A DNA stretch of 64,000 nt, taken from positions 1 through 64,000 of the forward strand of contig NZ_VKKZ01000001.1 in NCBI RefSeq assembly GCF_008271745.1. Direction: 5' to 3'. Below the pieces are notes generated by a model that ran no database searches, was not told the DNA's origin, and saw only the letters and a program-made list of their open reading frames with translations. This document shows positions 44,868 through 52,373 of this stretch, in pieces. Made by a program: the position numbers and the translations under genes. This DNA is from Rufibacter glacialis. Its GTDB lineage: Bacteria > Bacteroidota > Bacteroidia > Cytophagales > Hymenobacteraceae. How positions within the stretch are numbered: the first letter of the stretch is position 1; every line of letters starts with the position of its first letter.

Positions 44868-45110
44868 TTAACTGCCGCCGTAGCTGGGCTTATCAATATC
44901 TGGCTTACGCAGGTTACGGTTAGGGTGCGTGATCGCCTCCGGTACAGGGTTTCCATCGTCATCCAGATGCCGGGCTACAATATCCTCGGCCCGGTCTATT
45001 TCCTCTGGACCGCCAGTGGTCTTCAAACCGGCCTTGCTGGTACCATGGTTGGCGGGATCGCCTTTCTGAGATTTGGAGTCATGGTTGGTGTTCTTGCTTT
45101 TATAGGGCAT
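44868..45110 (-). CDS. Small hydrophilic protein
   Basis: 80 aa, rich in Lys, Asp, Asn, His and Gly with no hydrophobic core (KSKNTNHDSKSQKGDPANHG). Probably intrinsically disordered. Third gene of a unit SDR - 95 aa - 80 aa, ending at a strong terminator. Such hydrophilic proteins are often stress- or desiccation-related; that is inference. No family recognised. Confidence 0.7.
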   Translation of the reverse strand: MPYKSKNTNHDSKSQKGDPANHGTSKAGLKTTGGPEEIDRAEDIVARHLDDDGNPVPEAITHPNRNLRKPDIDKPSYGGS

Positions 45111-45166
45111 ACTTCCTCCTTTTCTGGTTTAAGATGATAAATCAATTACTAAGCCGGAAACACGTA

Positions 45167-45454
45167 TCAGGTGCCACGGCCTTCCTCTTCGGTACGCATG
45201 TTGTCTTTAGGAGGCTCCAGGCTGTCTGCCTCTTCATTGACGCTTACCCCGGTAGGGCCGTCAGAGGAGTCAGAGCCGTAGCCTTCCTTACCATCCCGGT
45301 TCCCGAAGCCACCCCGCTGGGCCTCATTCTTCGGTGGGTCAGCCCCTGGTATAATGTGTCCGGCCAGCATGTCTTCCATGTTGGTGGCCGTATCGTCAAT
45401 TACCCGTATGGGCCGGTCATGCCCGTTAGGATGGTCTTTATGGTCAGTTGCCAT
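45167..45454 (-). CDS. Small acidic hydrophilic protein
   Basis: 95 aa, rich in Asp, Gly, Glu and Asn (DHKDHPNGHDRPIRVIDD; GFGNRDGKEGYGSDSSDG), disordered-looking and without membrane segments. Lies 63 bp downstream of the SDR gene and 56 bp upstream of the 80-aa gene, same strand, so likely co-transcribed. No family recognised. Confidence 0.7.
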   Translation of the reverse strand: MATDHKDHPNGHDRPIRVIDDTATNMEDMLAGHIIPGADPPKNEAQRGGFGNRDGKEGYGSDSSDGPTGVSVNEEADSLEPPKDNMRTEEEGRGT

Positions 45455-45517
45455 AGGCGTTGGGGTTTTGGTGTGATACTTCCCTTTTTACTGTTTTCCA
45501 CGTGGAAAGGTTAAGTA

Positions 45518-46375
45518 TTACCCGCCTATCTGCTCGCCGCCGTTCACATGGATCGTCTGCCCCGTGATGTAAGAGGCATCTTCAGAGGCTAAAAAAACAT
45601 AGGCAGGCGCCACCTCAGAAGGTTGCCCCAGGCGGCCCATGGGCTGGTCTTTCCCAAAGTCTCCCACTTCTTTCAGCGTGGCCGGAATAAGGGGCGTCCA
45701 GATAGGCCCGGGGGCTACGGCGTTCACCCTGATACCGCCTTCGGCCAGGTTAGACGCCAGGGAACGGGTAAAGGAGGTGATGGCTCCTTTGGTGGAAGAA
45801 TAATCCATAAGGTGGTCTGAGCCCCGGTAAGAGGTAATGGAGGTGGTATTGATGATGGAGTCCCCTTCCTTCAGGTGGTCAAGGGCAGCTTGGGCCACGT
45901 AGATGTAAGCGAAGATGTTCGTCCGGAACGTGTTCTCCAACTGTTGGGGCGTGATCTCGCGCAGGTCTTCTTTCTCGTGCTGCTCGGCGGCATTGTTCAC
46001 CAGGATATTCAGTCCGCCCAGTTCCTGCACGGTTTGCGATACGCATTGCTTGCAGAACTTCTCATCGCGCAGGTCGCCGGCAATGAGGAGGCATTTGCGG
46101 CCTTCTTTCTCTACCATCTGCTGCGTGTCTTTCGCGTCTTGGTGTTCATCAAGGTACACAATGGCCACGTCGGCGCCCTCGCGGGCGAAGTGGACGGCCA
46201 CGGCCCGGCCAATGCCGCTGTCTCCGCCGGTAATCAACGCCACCTTGCCTTTCAGCTTGTCGCTGCCTTTGTAGTTCTTCCGGATCACGATGGGCTCCGG
46301 GGTCATCTCATGCTCTAGGCCGGGCTGGTGGTCCTGGTGTTGGTCTGGAACTTCCTGTGGGTTTTCTGTTGCCAT
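45518..46375 (-). CDS. SDR oxidoreductase, general-stress type
   Basis: 285 aa from the ATG at 46375; an upstream frame to 46540 lacks homology. The N-terminus is a His/Gln-rich extension (DQHQDHQPGLEHEMTPEP), then the Rossmann core: GGDSGIGRAVAVHFAREGAD (NAD(P) loop), NNAAEQH, active-site Ser in TTSITSYRGSD and Tyr-Lys in MDYSSTKGAI, and the C-terminal GQTIHVNGGEQIGG. It resembles the YghA/YhdF/GSP39 group, which are stress-induced in other bacteria. Substrate unknown. First gene of a three-gene unit. Confidence 0.88.
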   Translation of the reverse strand: MATENPQEVPDQHQDHQPGLEHEMTPEPIVIRKNYKGSDKLKGKVALITGGDSGIGRAVAVHFAREGADVAIVYLDEHQDAKDTQQMVEKEGRKCLLIAGDLRDEKFCKQCVSQTVQELGGLNILVNNAAEQHEKEDLREITPQQLENTFRTNIFAYIYVAQAALDHLKEGDSIINTTSITSYRGSDHLMDYSSTKGAITSFTRSLASNLAEGGIRVNAVAPGPIWTPLIPATLKEVGDFGKDQPMGRLGQPSEVAPAYVFLASEDASYITGQTIHVNGGEQIGG

Positions 46376-46581
46376 TTCGTTAGTGGTTTTAATGGTTCGT
46401 TTAGAAGTAATCTCCGGGTAAGGCAAGAAGCCTGGCGCTGGAAACCGACTAAGAAATACGTGGAAGCTCCAAAGAACAGCTACGTTTAGGCATCGTTTTC
46501 CAGAAAAGAGAGTAAAAACACGGAGACGCCGGAAAGCCACTCTATCAGGCTTGATCCCTCTACCCTTAACCAGCCGTACCT

Positions 46582-46827
46582 ATGTGGACCGAAAAAGACA
46601 ACCACCTCATCCAGCACTTCACGTTCAAGGATTTCAAGCAGGCCTTCGCCTTCATGACCGAGGTAGCCATAGTGGCCGAGGAGATCAACCACCACCCGTG
46701 GTGGAGCAACAGCTACAACAAAGTGGAGATCAGGCTCACCACCCATTCTGCCGGCCACACCGTTACCAACCGTGACTACGTCTTAGCCCAGCGGATCAGT
46801 GCCCTGGCCCAACGATATGAAGCATGA
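46582..46827 (+). CDS. 4a-hydroxytetrahydrobiopterin dehydratase (pterin dehydratase)
   Basis: 81 aa, shorter than the usual 95-110. The catalytic pattern EINHHPWWSNSYNKVEIRLTTH with the conserved HHP..W and a later T.H...G..T.. fits the PhhB/DCoH fold. It regenerates the pterin cofactor for phenylalanine hydroxylase; molybdopterin-related roles are proposed in other bacteria. No phenylalanine hydroxylase gene is in the window. Confidence 0.9.
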   Translation: MWTEKDNHLIQHFTFKDFKQAFAFMTEVAIVAEEINHHPWWSNSYNKVEIRLTTHSAGHTVTNRDYVLAQRISALAQRYEA

Positions 46828-47101
46828 GGCCTATTTAGCAGCCGTCTTTCAGAAATCAGCCTGAAAACACCGCCTCTAGCACCCTGCAAGAAGCCTTCAG
46901 CATCTGCCCTAGAATACCTACTCCTCCCTGTCTTCCTGAAAGGATTTTGGCAGCGGACGGCAGTAGCCTGCCCTCAATCATAAGCGGTTGGTCACTAAAG
47001 TCTGTTGAAGTAGAGAGAAGGAAAATTTGCTTAACCTCTACCTTGCAGTTTATAGGCGCTTTAGACCTGTTTCCCAGAAATCTGCCTTTAAACGGGCGCT
47101 C

Positions 47102-47134
47102 CACTCAGAACTCCAGACTCAGAACTCAGGACTG
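47102..47134. repeat. Heptamer tandem tract (ACTCARR)
   Basis: ACTCAGA ACTCCAG ACTCAGA ACTCAGG ACTGAAA: units of 7 bp, 25 bp before the rsmI -7 box. Confidence 0.85.
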
Positions 47135-47157
47135 AAATACAGGACTGAAATAATCAG

Positions 47158-47165
47158 TATCTTTG
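47158..47165 (+). promoter_or_regulatory. -7 box directly before rsmI
   Basis: TATCTTTG fits TAnnTTTG and ends only 4 bp before the ATG at 47170, so transcription would begin at or next to the start codon: a leaderless mRNA is likely. Confidence 0.5.
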
Positions 47166-47169
47166 GGCT

Positions 47170-47859
47170 ATGGCCGAACCCGTAGAAGAGACCAGTCTGT
47201 ATTTAGTGCCCACGCCCATCGGTAACCTGGAAGACATCACCCTCCGGGCCATCCGCATTCTCAAAGAGGTGGACATAGTCCTTGCCGAAGACACCCGCAC
47301 CAGCGGCAAACTCCTGAACCACCTGGGCATTGACAAACGCATGCACAGCCACCACCTGCACAATGAGCACAAAGCCGTGGCGCACCTGGTGGAGCGCCTG
47401 AAGAAAGGCGAGAAAATGGCCATGGTCTCAGACGCCGGCACGCCCGGTATCTCAGACCCAGGCTTCCTGCTGGTACGCGCCTGCGTGCAGGAAGGCATCA
47501 AAATTGAGTGCCTGCCCGGCCCCACCGCTTTTGTGCCCGCCCTGGTAAAATCGGGCTTCAGCACGGATAGGTTCACGTTTGAAGGGTTCCTACCCATCAA
47601 GAAAGGGCGGCAGACGCGCTTGCAGAGCCTGGCCCAGGAAGAGCGCACCATGATTTTCTACGAGTCGCCGCACCGGGTACTCAAGACGCTGGAGCAGTTC
47701 AAAGAAGTGTTCGGGGCAGAACGCATGGTCTCGGTGAGCCGTGAAATAAGTAAAATGTTCGAGGAAACCCTCAACGGCACCCTGGAAGAGATGGTGCAGA
47801 CGTTCACTACCAAAGCAATCAAAGGAGAATTTGTCATTGTTGTTCAAGGAAACAAATAA
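47170..47859 (+). CDS. rsmI: 16S rRNA 2'-O-ribose C1402 methyltransferase
   Basis: 229 aa. The SAM-binding SPOUT-like tetrapyrrole methylase fold is visible: LYLVPTPIGNLEDITLRA (start), DAGTPGISDPG, LPGPTAFVPALV and FYESPHRVLKTLE. It methylates the 2'-OH of C1402 in 16S rRNA. lnt overlaps it by 29 bp (TTG start at 47831). A heptamer tract and -7 box precede it. Confidence 0.95.
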   Translation: MAEPVEETSLYLVPTPIGNLEDITLRAIRILKEVDIVLAEDTRTSGKLLNHLGIDKRMHSHHLHNEHKAVAHLVERLKKGEKMAMVSDAGTPGISDPGFLLVRACVQEGIKIECLPGPTAFVPALVKSGFSTDRFTFEGFLPIKKGRQTRLQSLAQEERTMIFYESPHRVLKTLEQFKEVFGAERMVSVSREISKMFEETLNGTLEEMVQTFTTKAIKGEFVIVVQGNK

Positions 47860-49468
47860 TCGTTCGTACGTCCCGCTGCTGGCGCTCCTGAGCGCGCTGC
47901 TGCTGTGGTTGGGTTGGCCAGTGAAACCACTGGCTATTTTCCTGTTTATAGGGTGGGTGCCGTTCCTGCTTATGGAAAAGGCCATTTCTGAAAAAACGAT
48001 CCCAAAACGGGGCCGCACTTTCTTCAAGCACGCCTACCTTATGCTGCTGCTCTGGAATATCTTCACCACTTACTGGGTGAGCTACTCCACGCTGGGCGGC
48101 GGCATAGCGGCCGTGGTGTTCAACGCGCTGTTCATGATGATGCCCCTGATGGCCTTCTTCTGGACGAAACGCGCGGGCGGCAAGATGCTGGGCTACCTCA
48201 GTTTGCCCGTGTACTGGATCGCGTTTGAGCAGTTCCACCTCAACTGGGATTTGAGCTGGCCCTGGCTCACCTTGGGCAACGGGTTCGCCTCGCTGCCCAG
48301 TTGGGTGCAGTGGTACGAATACACCGGCTTCCTGGGTGGCTCTCTTTGGGTTTGGGTTGTGAACCTGCTCGTGTTCTTCGCGCTTACTTCCCCGGAGAAG
48401 AAAAAAAGCAGATGGATAGCCCCGGCCCTGACGTTCCTGTTGCCCCTGGTGTTGTCCTTCATCATTGGTAGCCGCTACCAGGAAAAAGGCGAAGCGGCCG
48501 AAGTAGTAGTGGTGCAACCCAACGTAGACCCTTACAAGGAGAAGTTTGAGGGCGGCGAAGGCCATATTCCGTTTGAGCAGCAGTTAGCCCGTCTCATCAC
48601 GCTCTCTGAGCAGCAGATTACCCCCAACACCAAATTCGTGCTCTGGCCCGAGACCTCCATCAGCAACGGCATCAACTGGGAGGAAGGCTTTGAGCTGAGC
48701 CCCGTGAGTTACGTCTTGCGTGATTTCCTGAACCGTCACCCCGGCGTGGAACTGGTGGCGGGCATCACCTCGGCGCGGCTGTACCCAGATTCCACCCAGC
48801 GAAGCGGCACCGCCCGGTACCACCCGCAGATTGGGTACTATGACGTGTACAACGCCGCCCTGCATTTCAAGCCCAATGGCCAGCATGCGTTCTACCACAA
48901 GTCAAAGCTGGTGCCCGGGGTAGAGAAGACGCCGTACCCCGCCGTGTTCCAGTTCCTGAAGGCCTTTGCCATAGACCTGGGCGGCATTGCGGGCAATATG
49001 GGCTCCCAGGAAACGCGGGCCATCTTCCAGCACAGCCAACACCCTAATCTGGTGGGCGCGCCGGTGGTGTGCTATGAATCCATTTACGGCGAGTACGTGA
49101 GCGACTACATCCGGAACGGGGCCAGCGCCATCTTCATCATCACCAATGACGCTTGGTGGAGCGACTCACCTGGGTACAAGCAGCACTTGGTGTACGCCTC
49201 TTTGCGGGCCATTGAAACCAGACGGGCGGTGGCGCGTTCAGCCAATACGGGCATCTCAGGGTTTATAGACCAGAAAGGCGAGCTGCAGCAGAAATCGGGT
49301 TGGTGGGTACCGGCCTCCCTGCGCGGCCAGATCAGGTTCAACCAGGAGCAGACATTCTATACCCGCCACGGCGAGTTCATCGGCCACGGCACCCAATGGC
49401 TGGCGCTAGGCTTTGTACTGGCCGCTATCGTGCTTTGGTTTACCCGCCGCCGTACGGCCAGAAGATAA
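47831..49468 (+). CDS. lnt: Apolipoprotein N-acyltransferase
   Basis: 545 aa. N-terminal membrane segments (about 14-190), then a nitrilase-like domain with the catalytic set: Glu in LWPETSISN, Lys in YHKSKLVPGVE and Cys in VVCYESIYGEY. It adds the third acyl chain to lipoproteins in the inner membrane. The TTG start is 29 bp inside rsmI in another frame, and no later ATG comes before residue 48, so the overlap is likely real. suhB follows 42 bp downstream. Confidence 0.93.
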   Translation: MSLLFKETNNRSYVPLLALLSALLLWLGWPVKPLAIFLFIGWVPFLLMEKAISEKTIPKRGRTFFKHAYLMLLLWNIFTTYWVSYSTLGGGIAAVVFNALFMMMPLMAFFWTKRAGGKMLGYLSLPVYWIAFEQFHLNWDLSWPWLTLGNGFASLPSWVQWYEYTGFLGGSLWVWVVNLLVFFALTSPEKKKSRWIAPALTFLLPLVLSFIIGSRYQEKGEAAEVVVVQPNVDPYKEKFEGGEGHIPFEQQLARLITLSEQQITPNTKFVLWPETSISNGINWEEGFELSPVSYVLRDFLNRHPGVELVAGITSARLYPDSTQRSGTARYHPQIGYYDVYNAALHFKPNGQHAFYHKSKLVPGVEKTPYPAVFQFLKAFAIDLGGIAGNMGSQETRAIFQHSQHPNLVGAPVVCYESIYGEYVSDYIRNGASAIFIITNDAWWSDSPGYKQHLVYASLRAIETRRAVARSANTGISGFIDQKGELQQKSGWWVPASLRGQIRFNQEQTFYTRHGEFIGHGTQWLALGFVLAAIVLWFTRRRTARR

Positions 49469-49510
49469 TCCTATACCTATTCCGCCCCGGCGGATTATTC
49501 CCATAGAACT

Positions 49511-50335
49511 ATGACAGACATATCCGCTCTCCGTGACCAGGTGGTGCAGCTTACCAAAGAGGTGGGGCACTTCATCTTGCAGGAATCCGCTCAGTTTGAC
49601 GTGGCCCGGCTGGAACACAAAGGCCTCAACGACATGGTCTCCTACGTGGACAAGGAGGCCGAAAGACGCTTGGTGGCCCGGCTGGAGCAGTTGCTGCCCC
49701 AAGCGGGCTTCATTACCGAGGAAGGTACCAAAACCGAACAGGCCGAGGAGTTCAACTGGGTCATTGACCCCTTAGACGGCACTACCAACTTTATCCATGG
49801 CCTGCCCATCTTCGCGGTAAGCATTGCCCTGCTGCAGCGGAACGAGCTGGTACTGGGCGTAGTGCATGACATTTGCCGCGACGAGTGCTTCCACGCTGTG
49901 AAAGGCGGCGGCGCCTTCTGCAACGGGAAGAAAATCTCGGTGTCTCAGGCCCCGGCCCTCAAAGATGGCCTCATTGCCACCGGCTTCCCGTATTACACCT
50001 TTGACCTCATGCCGGAGTACCTGAAGGTAATGGGCACGTTCATGCAGAGTTGCCACGGCCTGCGCCGTCTGGGTTCTGCCGCCCTGGATCTGGCCTACGT
50101 GGCCGCCGGAAGGTTTGAGGGCTACTTTGAGTTCAACATCCACTCGTATGACGTAGCCGCGGGCGCGCTGCTGGTGCAGGAAGCCGGCGGGCAGGTCACT
50201 GATTTCAGCGGGGGCAGGAACTACGTGTTCGGACGGCAGATCTGCGTGAGCAACAACCCAGTGGTGCAACAGGAAATGCTGGATCTCATTGCGCCGTTCT
50301 GGCAAGAGAAGATGAAGGCTGGAGCTAACGCCTAA
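49511..50335 (+). CDS. suhB: Inositol monophosphatase family protein
   Basis: 274 aa. The metal-binding motif DPLDGTTNFIHGLP, an earlier EEGTK, and a later SYDVAAGALLVQEAGGQVTDF (WDxxAG variant) are all in place. It dephosphorylates inositol monophosphate or a related small phosphate ester; in some bacteria the protein also acts in rRNA maturation. Third gene of the rsmI-lnt-suhB unit. Confidence 0.9.
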   Translation: MTDISALRDQVVQLTKEVGHFILQESAQFDVARLEHKGLNDMVSYVDKEAERRLVARLEQLLPQAGFITEEGTKTEQAEEFNWVIDPLDGTTNFIHGLPIFAVSIALLQRNELVLGVVHDICRDECFHAVKGGGAFCNGKKISVSQAPALKDGLIATGFPYYTFDLMPEYLKVMGTFMQSCHGLRRLGSAALDLAYVAAGRFEGYFEFNIHSYDVAAGALLVQEAGGQVTDFSGGRNYVFGRQICVSNNPVVQQEMLDLIAPFWQEKMKAGANA

Positions 50336-50347
50336 AACCGGTTTTGT

Positions 50348-50391
50348 GCTTGTTTTAAAGCTCTTTTCAGGAAAAGAGGCTTAAAACAAGC
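50348..50391. repeat. Intergenic hairpin (TTTTC-loop family)
   Basis: GCTTGTTTTAA pairs with TTAAAACAAGC; middle AGCTCTTTTCAGGAAAAGAGGC is also paired. It follows suhB by 12 bp and probably serves as its terminator. Confidence 0.85.
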
Positions 50392-50445
50392 TGGGTGGTT
50401 TCAGGAGGGGTACCGGTCAAAACCGGCAGACAGGTAAACTATTTG

Positions 50446-50453
50446 TACCTTTG
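50446..50453 (+). promoter_or_regulatory. -7 box for the Cys-rich small membrane protein
   Basis: TACCTTTG fits TAnnTTTG, 20 bp before the ATG at 50473. Confidence 0.45.
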
Positions 50454-50472
50454 TTGGCGTTACTCAATTGCT

Positions 50473-50655
50473 ATGGTACAGGAAATCATCATTCTTCTCG
50501 TGTTTGTGGCAGCAGCCGCTTACCTGCTGCGCCTGGGGTACAAGAGTTTCTTCTCTAAGGAAACAGGCTGCGCCAAGGGCTGCGGCAGCGCTTGCTCCAC
50601 TATTGACCTGGCTAAGATTCAGCGGGAAATAGAAGGGAAAAAATCCTTCAAATAA
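50473..50655 (+). CDS. FeoB-associated Cys-rich small membrane protein
   Basis: 60 aa from ATG 50473. One hydrophobic helix (IIILLVFVAAAAYLLRLGY), then CAKGCGSAC, the Cys pattern of the FeoB-associated Cys-rich membrane protein family. In other bacteria such proteins sit next to the ferrous-iron transporter; here there is no feoB nearby, so the gene stands alone. Followed by a terminator at 50679. Confidence 0.75.
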   Translation: MVQEIIILLVFVAAAAYLLRLGYKSFFSKETGCAKGCGSACSTIDLAKIQREIEGKKSFK

Positions 50656-50678
50656 AATATCGTGTTTTTCACTACATA

Positions 50679-50712
50679 GAAAGAGCCGTCTCTTCCAGAG
50701 TCGGCTCTTTCT
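50679..50712 (+). terminator. Rho-independent terminator
   Basis: AGAAAGAGCCG pairs with CGGCTCTTTCT, 12-base loop. Confidence 0.85.
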
Positions 50713-50735
50713 GCGTTCAAGCCATTTGTATTCAG

Positions 50736-50767
50736 CCGGTTTTTCCAGAAATAGGCCTTAAACCGGT
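50736..50767. repeat. Intergenic hairpin (TTTTC-loop family)
   Basis: CCGGTTT (50736-50742) pairs with AAACCGG (50760-50766); loop TTCCAGAAATAGGCCTT. Confidence 0.7.
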
Positions 50768-50920
50768 TTATCTCAGGGCTGGTCTGCCCAAGAGATGTGC
50801 CTACATAGAAGAGCGGGAATATAATTTTCCTTGAATATAGCTGGCAACCCAGCCAGATTTTTACGTATAGACTGCAGATACCACATCGCAATTGACAACA
50901 CCTATAACATACCGCTGGCT

Positions 50921-51259
50921 ATGCAAGACAAGGAAGAAGAAAGAAGCTTAATCAACGTAGAAGCTCGTCTTAACAAAGAAGGATACACCCAAGACTTCAG
51001 GGTAACCGAAGACAACCGGCTCCAGGCCCTCACGGGTGATAAGTCCTATTCTGTGGAAGAAGTTAAAATAGTGGATTTCTTCCGGTTTGAGGGCGAAACC
51101 AACCCAGATGACATGGCCATTCTCTACGCCATTGAATGCACAGACGGAACCAAAGGCACCATCTCCAACTCTTATGGCCCTTACGCCGATCAGAGCATTG
51201 ATGCGTTCCTGAAAATGGTGGAAGACAGGGGCAAGAACCTGGACAAAAGCGATAAGTAA
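50921..51259 (+). CDS. Small conserved protein of Bacteroidota, unknown function
   Basis: 112 aa from ATG 50921; the frame reaches back to 50831 but the extra segment lacks homology. The pattern EARLNKEGYTQDFRV ... FFRFEGETNPDDMAILYAIEC ... GTISNSYGPYAD matches a group of roughly 100-aa cytoplasmic proteins from Bacteroidota that databases often label phosphoribosylpyrophosphate synthetase without a real PRPP domain. No catalytic motif is seen. Converges on the MscS gene. Confidence 0.75.
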   Translation: MQDKEEERSLINVEARLNKEGYTQDFRVTEDNRLQALTGDKSYSVEEVKIVDFFRFEGETNPDDMAILYAIECTDGTKGTISNSYGPYADQSIDAFLKMVEDRGKNLDKSDK

Positions 51260-51280
51260 AAGAGCACCTTTACGCGCTCC

Positions 51281-51319
51281 AAAGAAAAAGCGGCCGATTT
51301 ATTCGGCCGCTTTTTCTTT
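51281..51319. terminator. Bidirectional terminator overlapping the MscS stop codon
   Basis: AAAGAAAAAGCGGCCGA pairs with TCGGCCGCTTTTTCTTT. The MscS stop codon (TAA, minus strand, 51299-51301) lies in the loop, so the last codons of that gene form part of the terminator shared with the small gene from the left. Confidence 0.92.
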
Positions 51320-52285
51320 TACCGGGTTCTCCCCATTTCTGCCCACCTCCAGTTGAAGGGGGGGCGACGCGTCTGACCCGTTTTCCTGCAGGTTGATAGA
51401 AAGGTCTTTGCCGCCCTTCACCCCAAAGTTGAGGGTAGTAACCGGGAACGGGATCTCAATCTTATTCGCGTCAAAGGCTTTCTTGATCTTTATGATGGCG
51501 TCGCTTTTGGCGTTCACAAAATCGGTCTGGCGCTTGTACTGGATCCAGTAGCGCACCAGAAAGTTGATGCTGCTGGGGCCGAACTCCTCAAACACCACCT
51601 CCACGTCTTTGCCCGAGATCATGTGCGGGATGTCTTTCATGGCGTCTTTGACCACCTGCTGCACGCGCTCCAGGTCCTCGTTATAGGCCACGTGTACTTT
51701 CAGGTCAATCCTTCTGATGCCGTAGTGCGAGAAGTTGGTGAGCGCCGACTCAAACACCTTTCGGTTAGGCACTTTCACCAATTCGCCGGTCTGCCGCCTG
51801 ATGTCTACGGTGCGCAGGTTGATGCGCTCAATGGTCCCGAAGTGGTCATTGGTCTCAATCACATCGCCTACCACAAAAGGCTTCCTGAACGCAATGATCA
51901 CCCCGGAAATGAAGTTGGCGGCAATGTCCTGGAACGCGAAACCCAGGGCCAAACCTATGATACCGGCACCCGCCAACAAGGTAGTCACCGTCTTGTCCAG
52001 CTTGAGAATACTGAGGGTGAAGAAGATGCCCAGCATGAGCGTGCTCACGTACACGGTGGTGCCCACCAGGTTATTGAGGGCGCTGCTGTGCGTGAACCGG
52101 ATAAGGAGCTTGTCTGAGGTACGCCGAAAGATACGGGCCGCCACAAAGGTAAGCACCAGCACCAAGGTAGCCAGAAACAGGTTGGGCAGCATGAGCACAA
52201 TCTGCTTCATCCAAAGCTCCAGCTTGCGCCAGAGGAGCTGGAACGCTTCGTTGATTTCGGTCACGGGTTCAAAATTAAATGCCAT
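51299..52285 (-). CDS. Small-conductance mechanosensitive ion channel (MscS family)
   Basis: 328 aa. Hydrophobic segments near 31-50, 72-100 and 107-130, followed by the MscS beta domain: GLALGFAFQDIAANFISG (pore helix Gly/Ala pattern) and GDVIETNDHFGTIERINLRTVDI. It opens under membrane tension to release solutes on osmotic downshift. Charged C-terminal tail. Ends in a bidirectional terminator. Confidence 0.92.
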   Translation of the reverse strand: MAFNFEPVTEINEAFQLLWRKLELWMKQIVLMLPNLFLATLVLVLTFVAARIFRRTSDKLLIRFTHSSALNNLVGTTVYVSTLMLGIFFTLSILKLDKTVTTLLAGAGIIGLALGFAFQDIAANFISGVIIAFRKPFVVGDVIETNDHFGTIERINLRTVDIRRQTGELVKVPNRKVFESALTNFSHYGIRRIDLKVHVAYNEDLERVQQVVKDAMKDIPHMISGKDVEVVFEEFGPSSINFLVRYWIQYKRQTDFVNAKSDAIIKIKKAFDANKIEIPFPVTTLNFGVKGGKDLSINLQENGSDASPPLQLEVGRNGENPVKEKAAE

Positions 52286-52373
52286 AGAATCAGGGCCCGG
52301 GGGCCATAAGATAACGGTAACTCCCTACTACGGATGTTAGGCTAGTCTAGCTACAGAAATCAGACCAAAGACG

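Larger units (their letters stand above)
46828..47169. other. Gap with repeats upstream of rsmI
   Basis: 342 bp containing a weak TTTTC-loop copy (about 46834-46868, TTTAGCAGCCGTCTTTC..), the ACTCARR heptamer tract (47102-47134) and the rsmI promoter. No gene seen. Confidence 0.6.
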
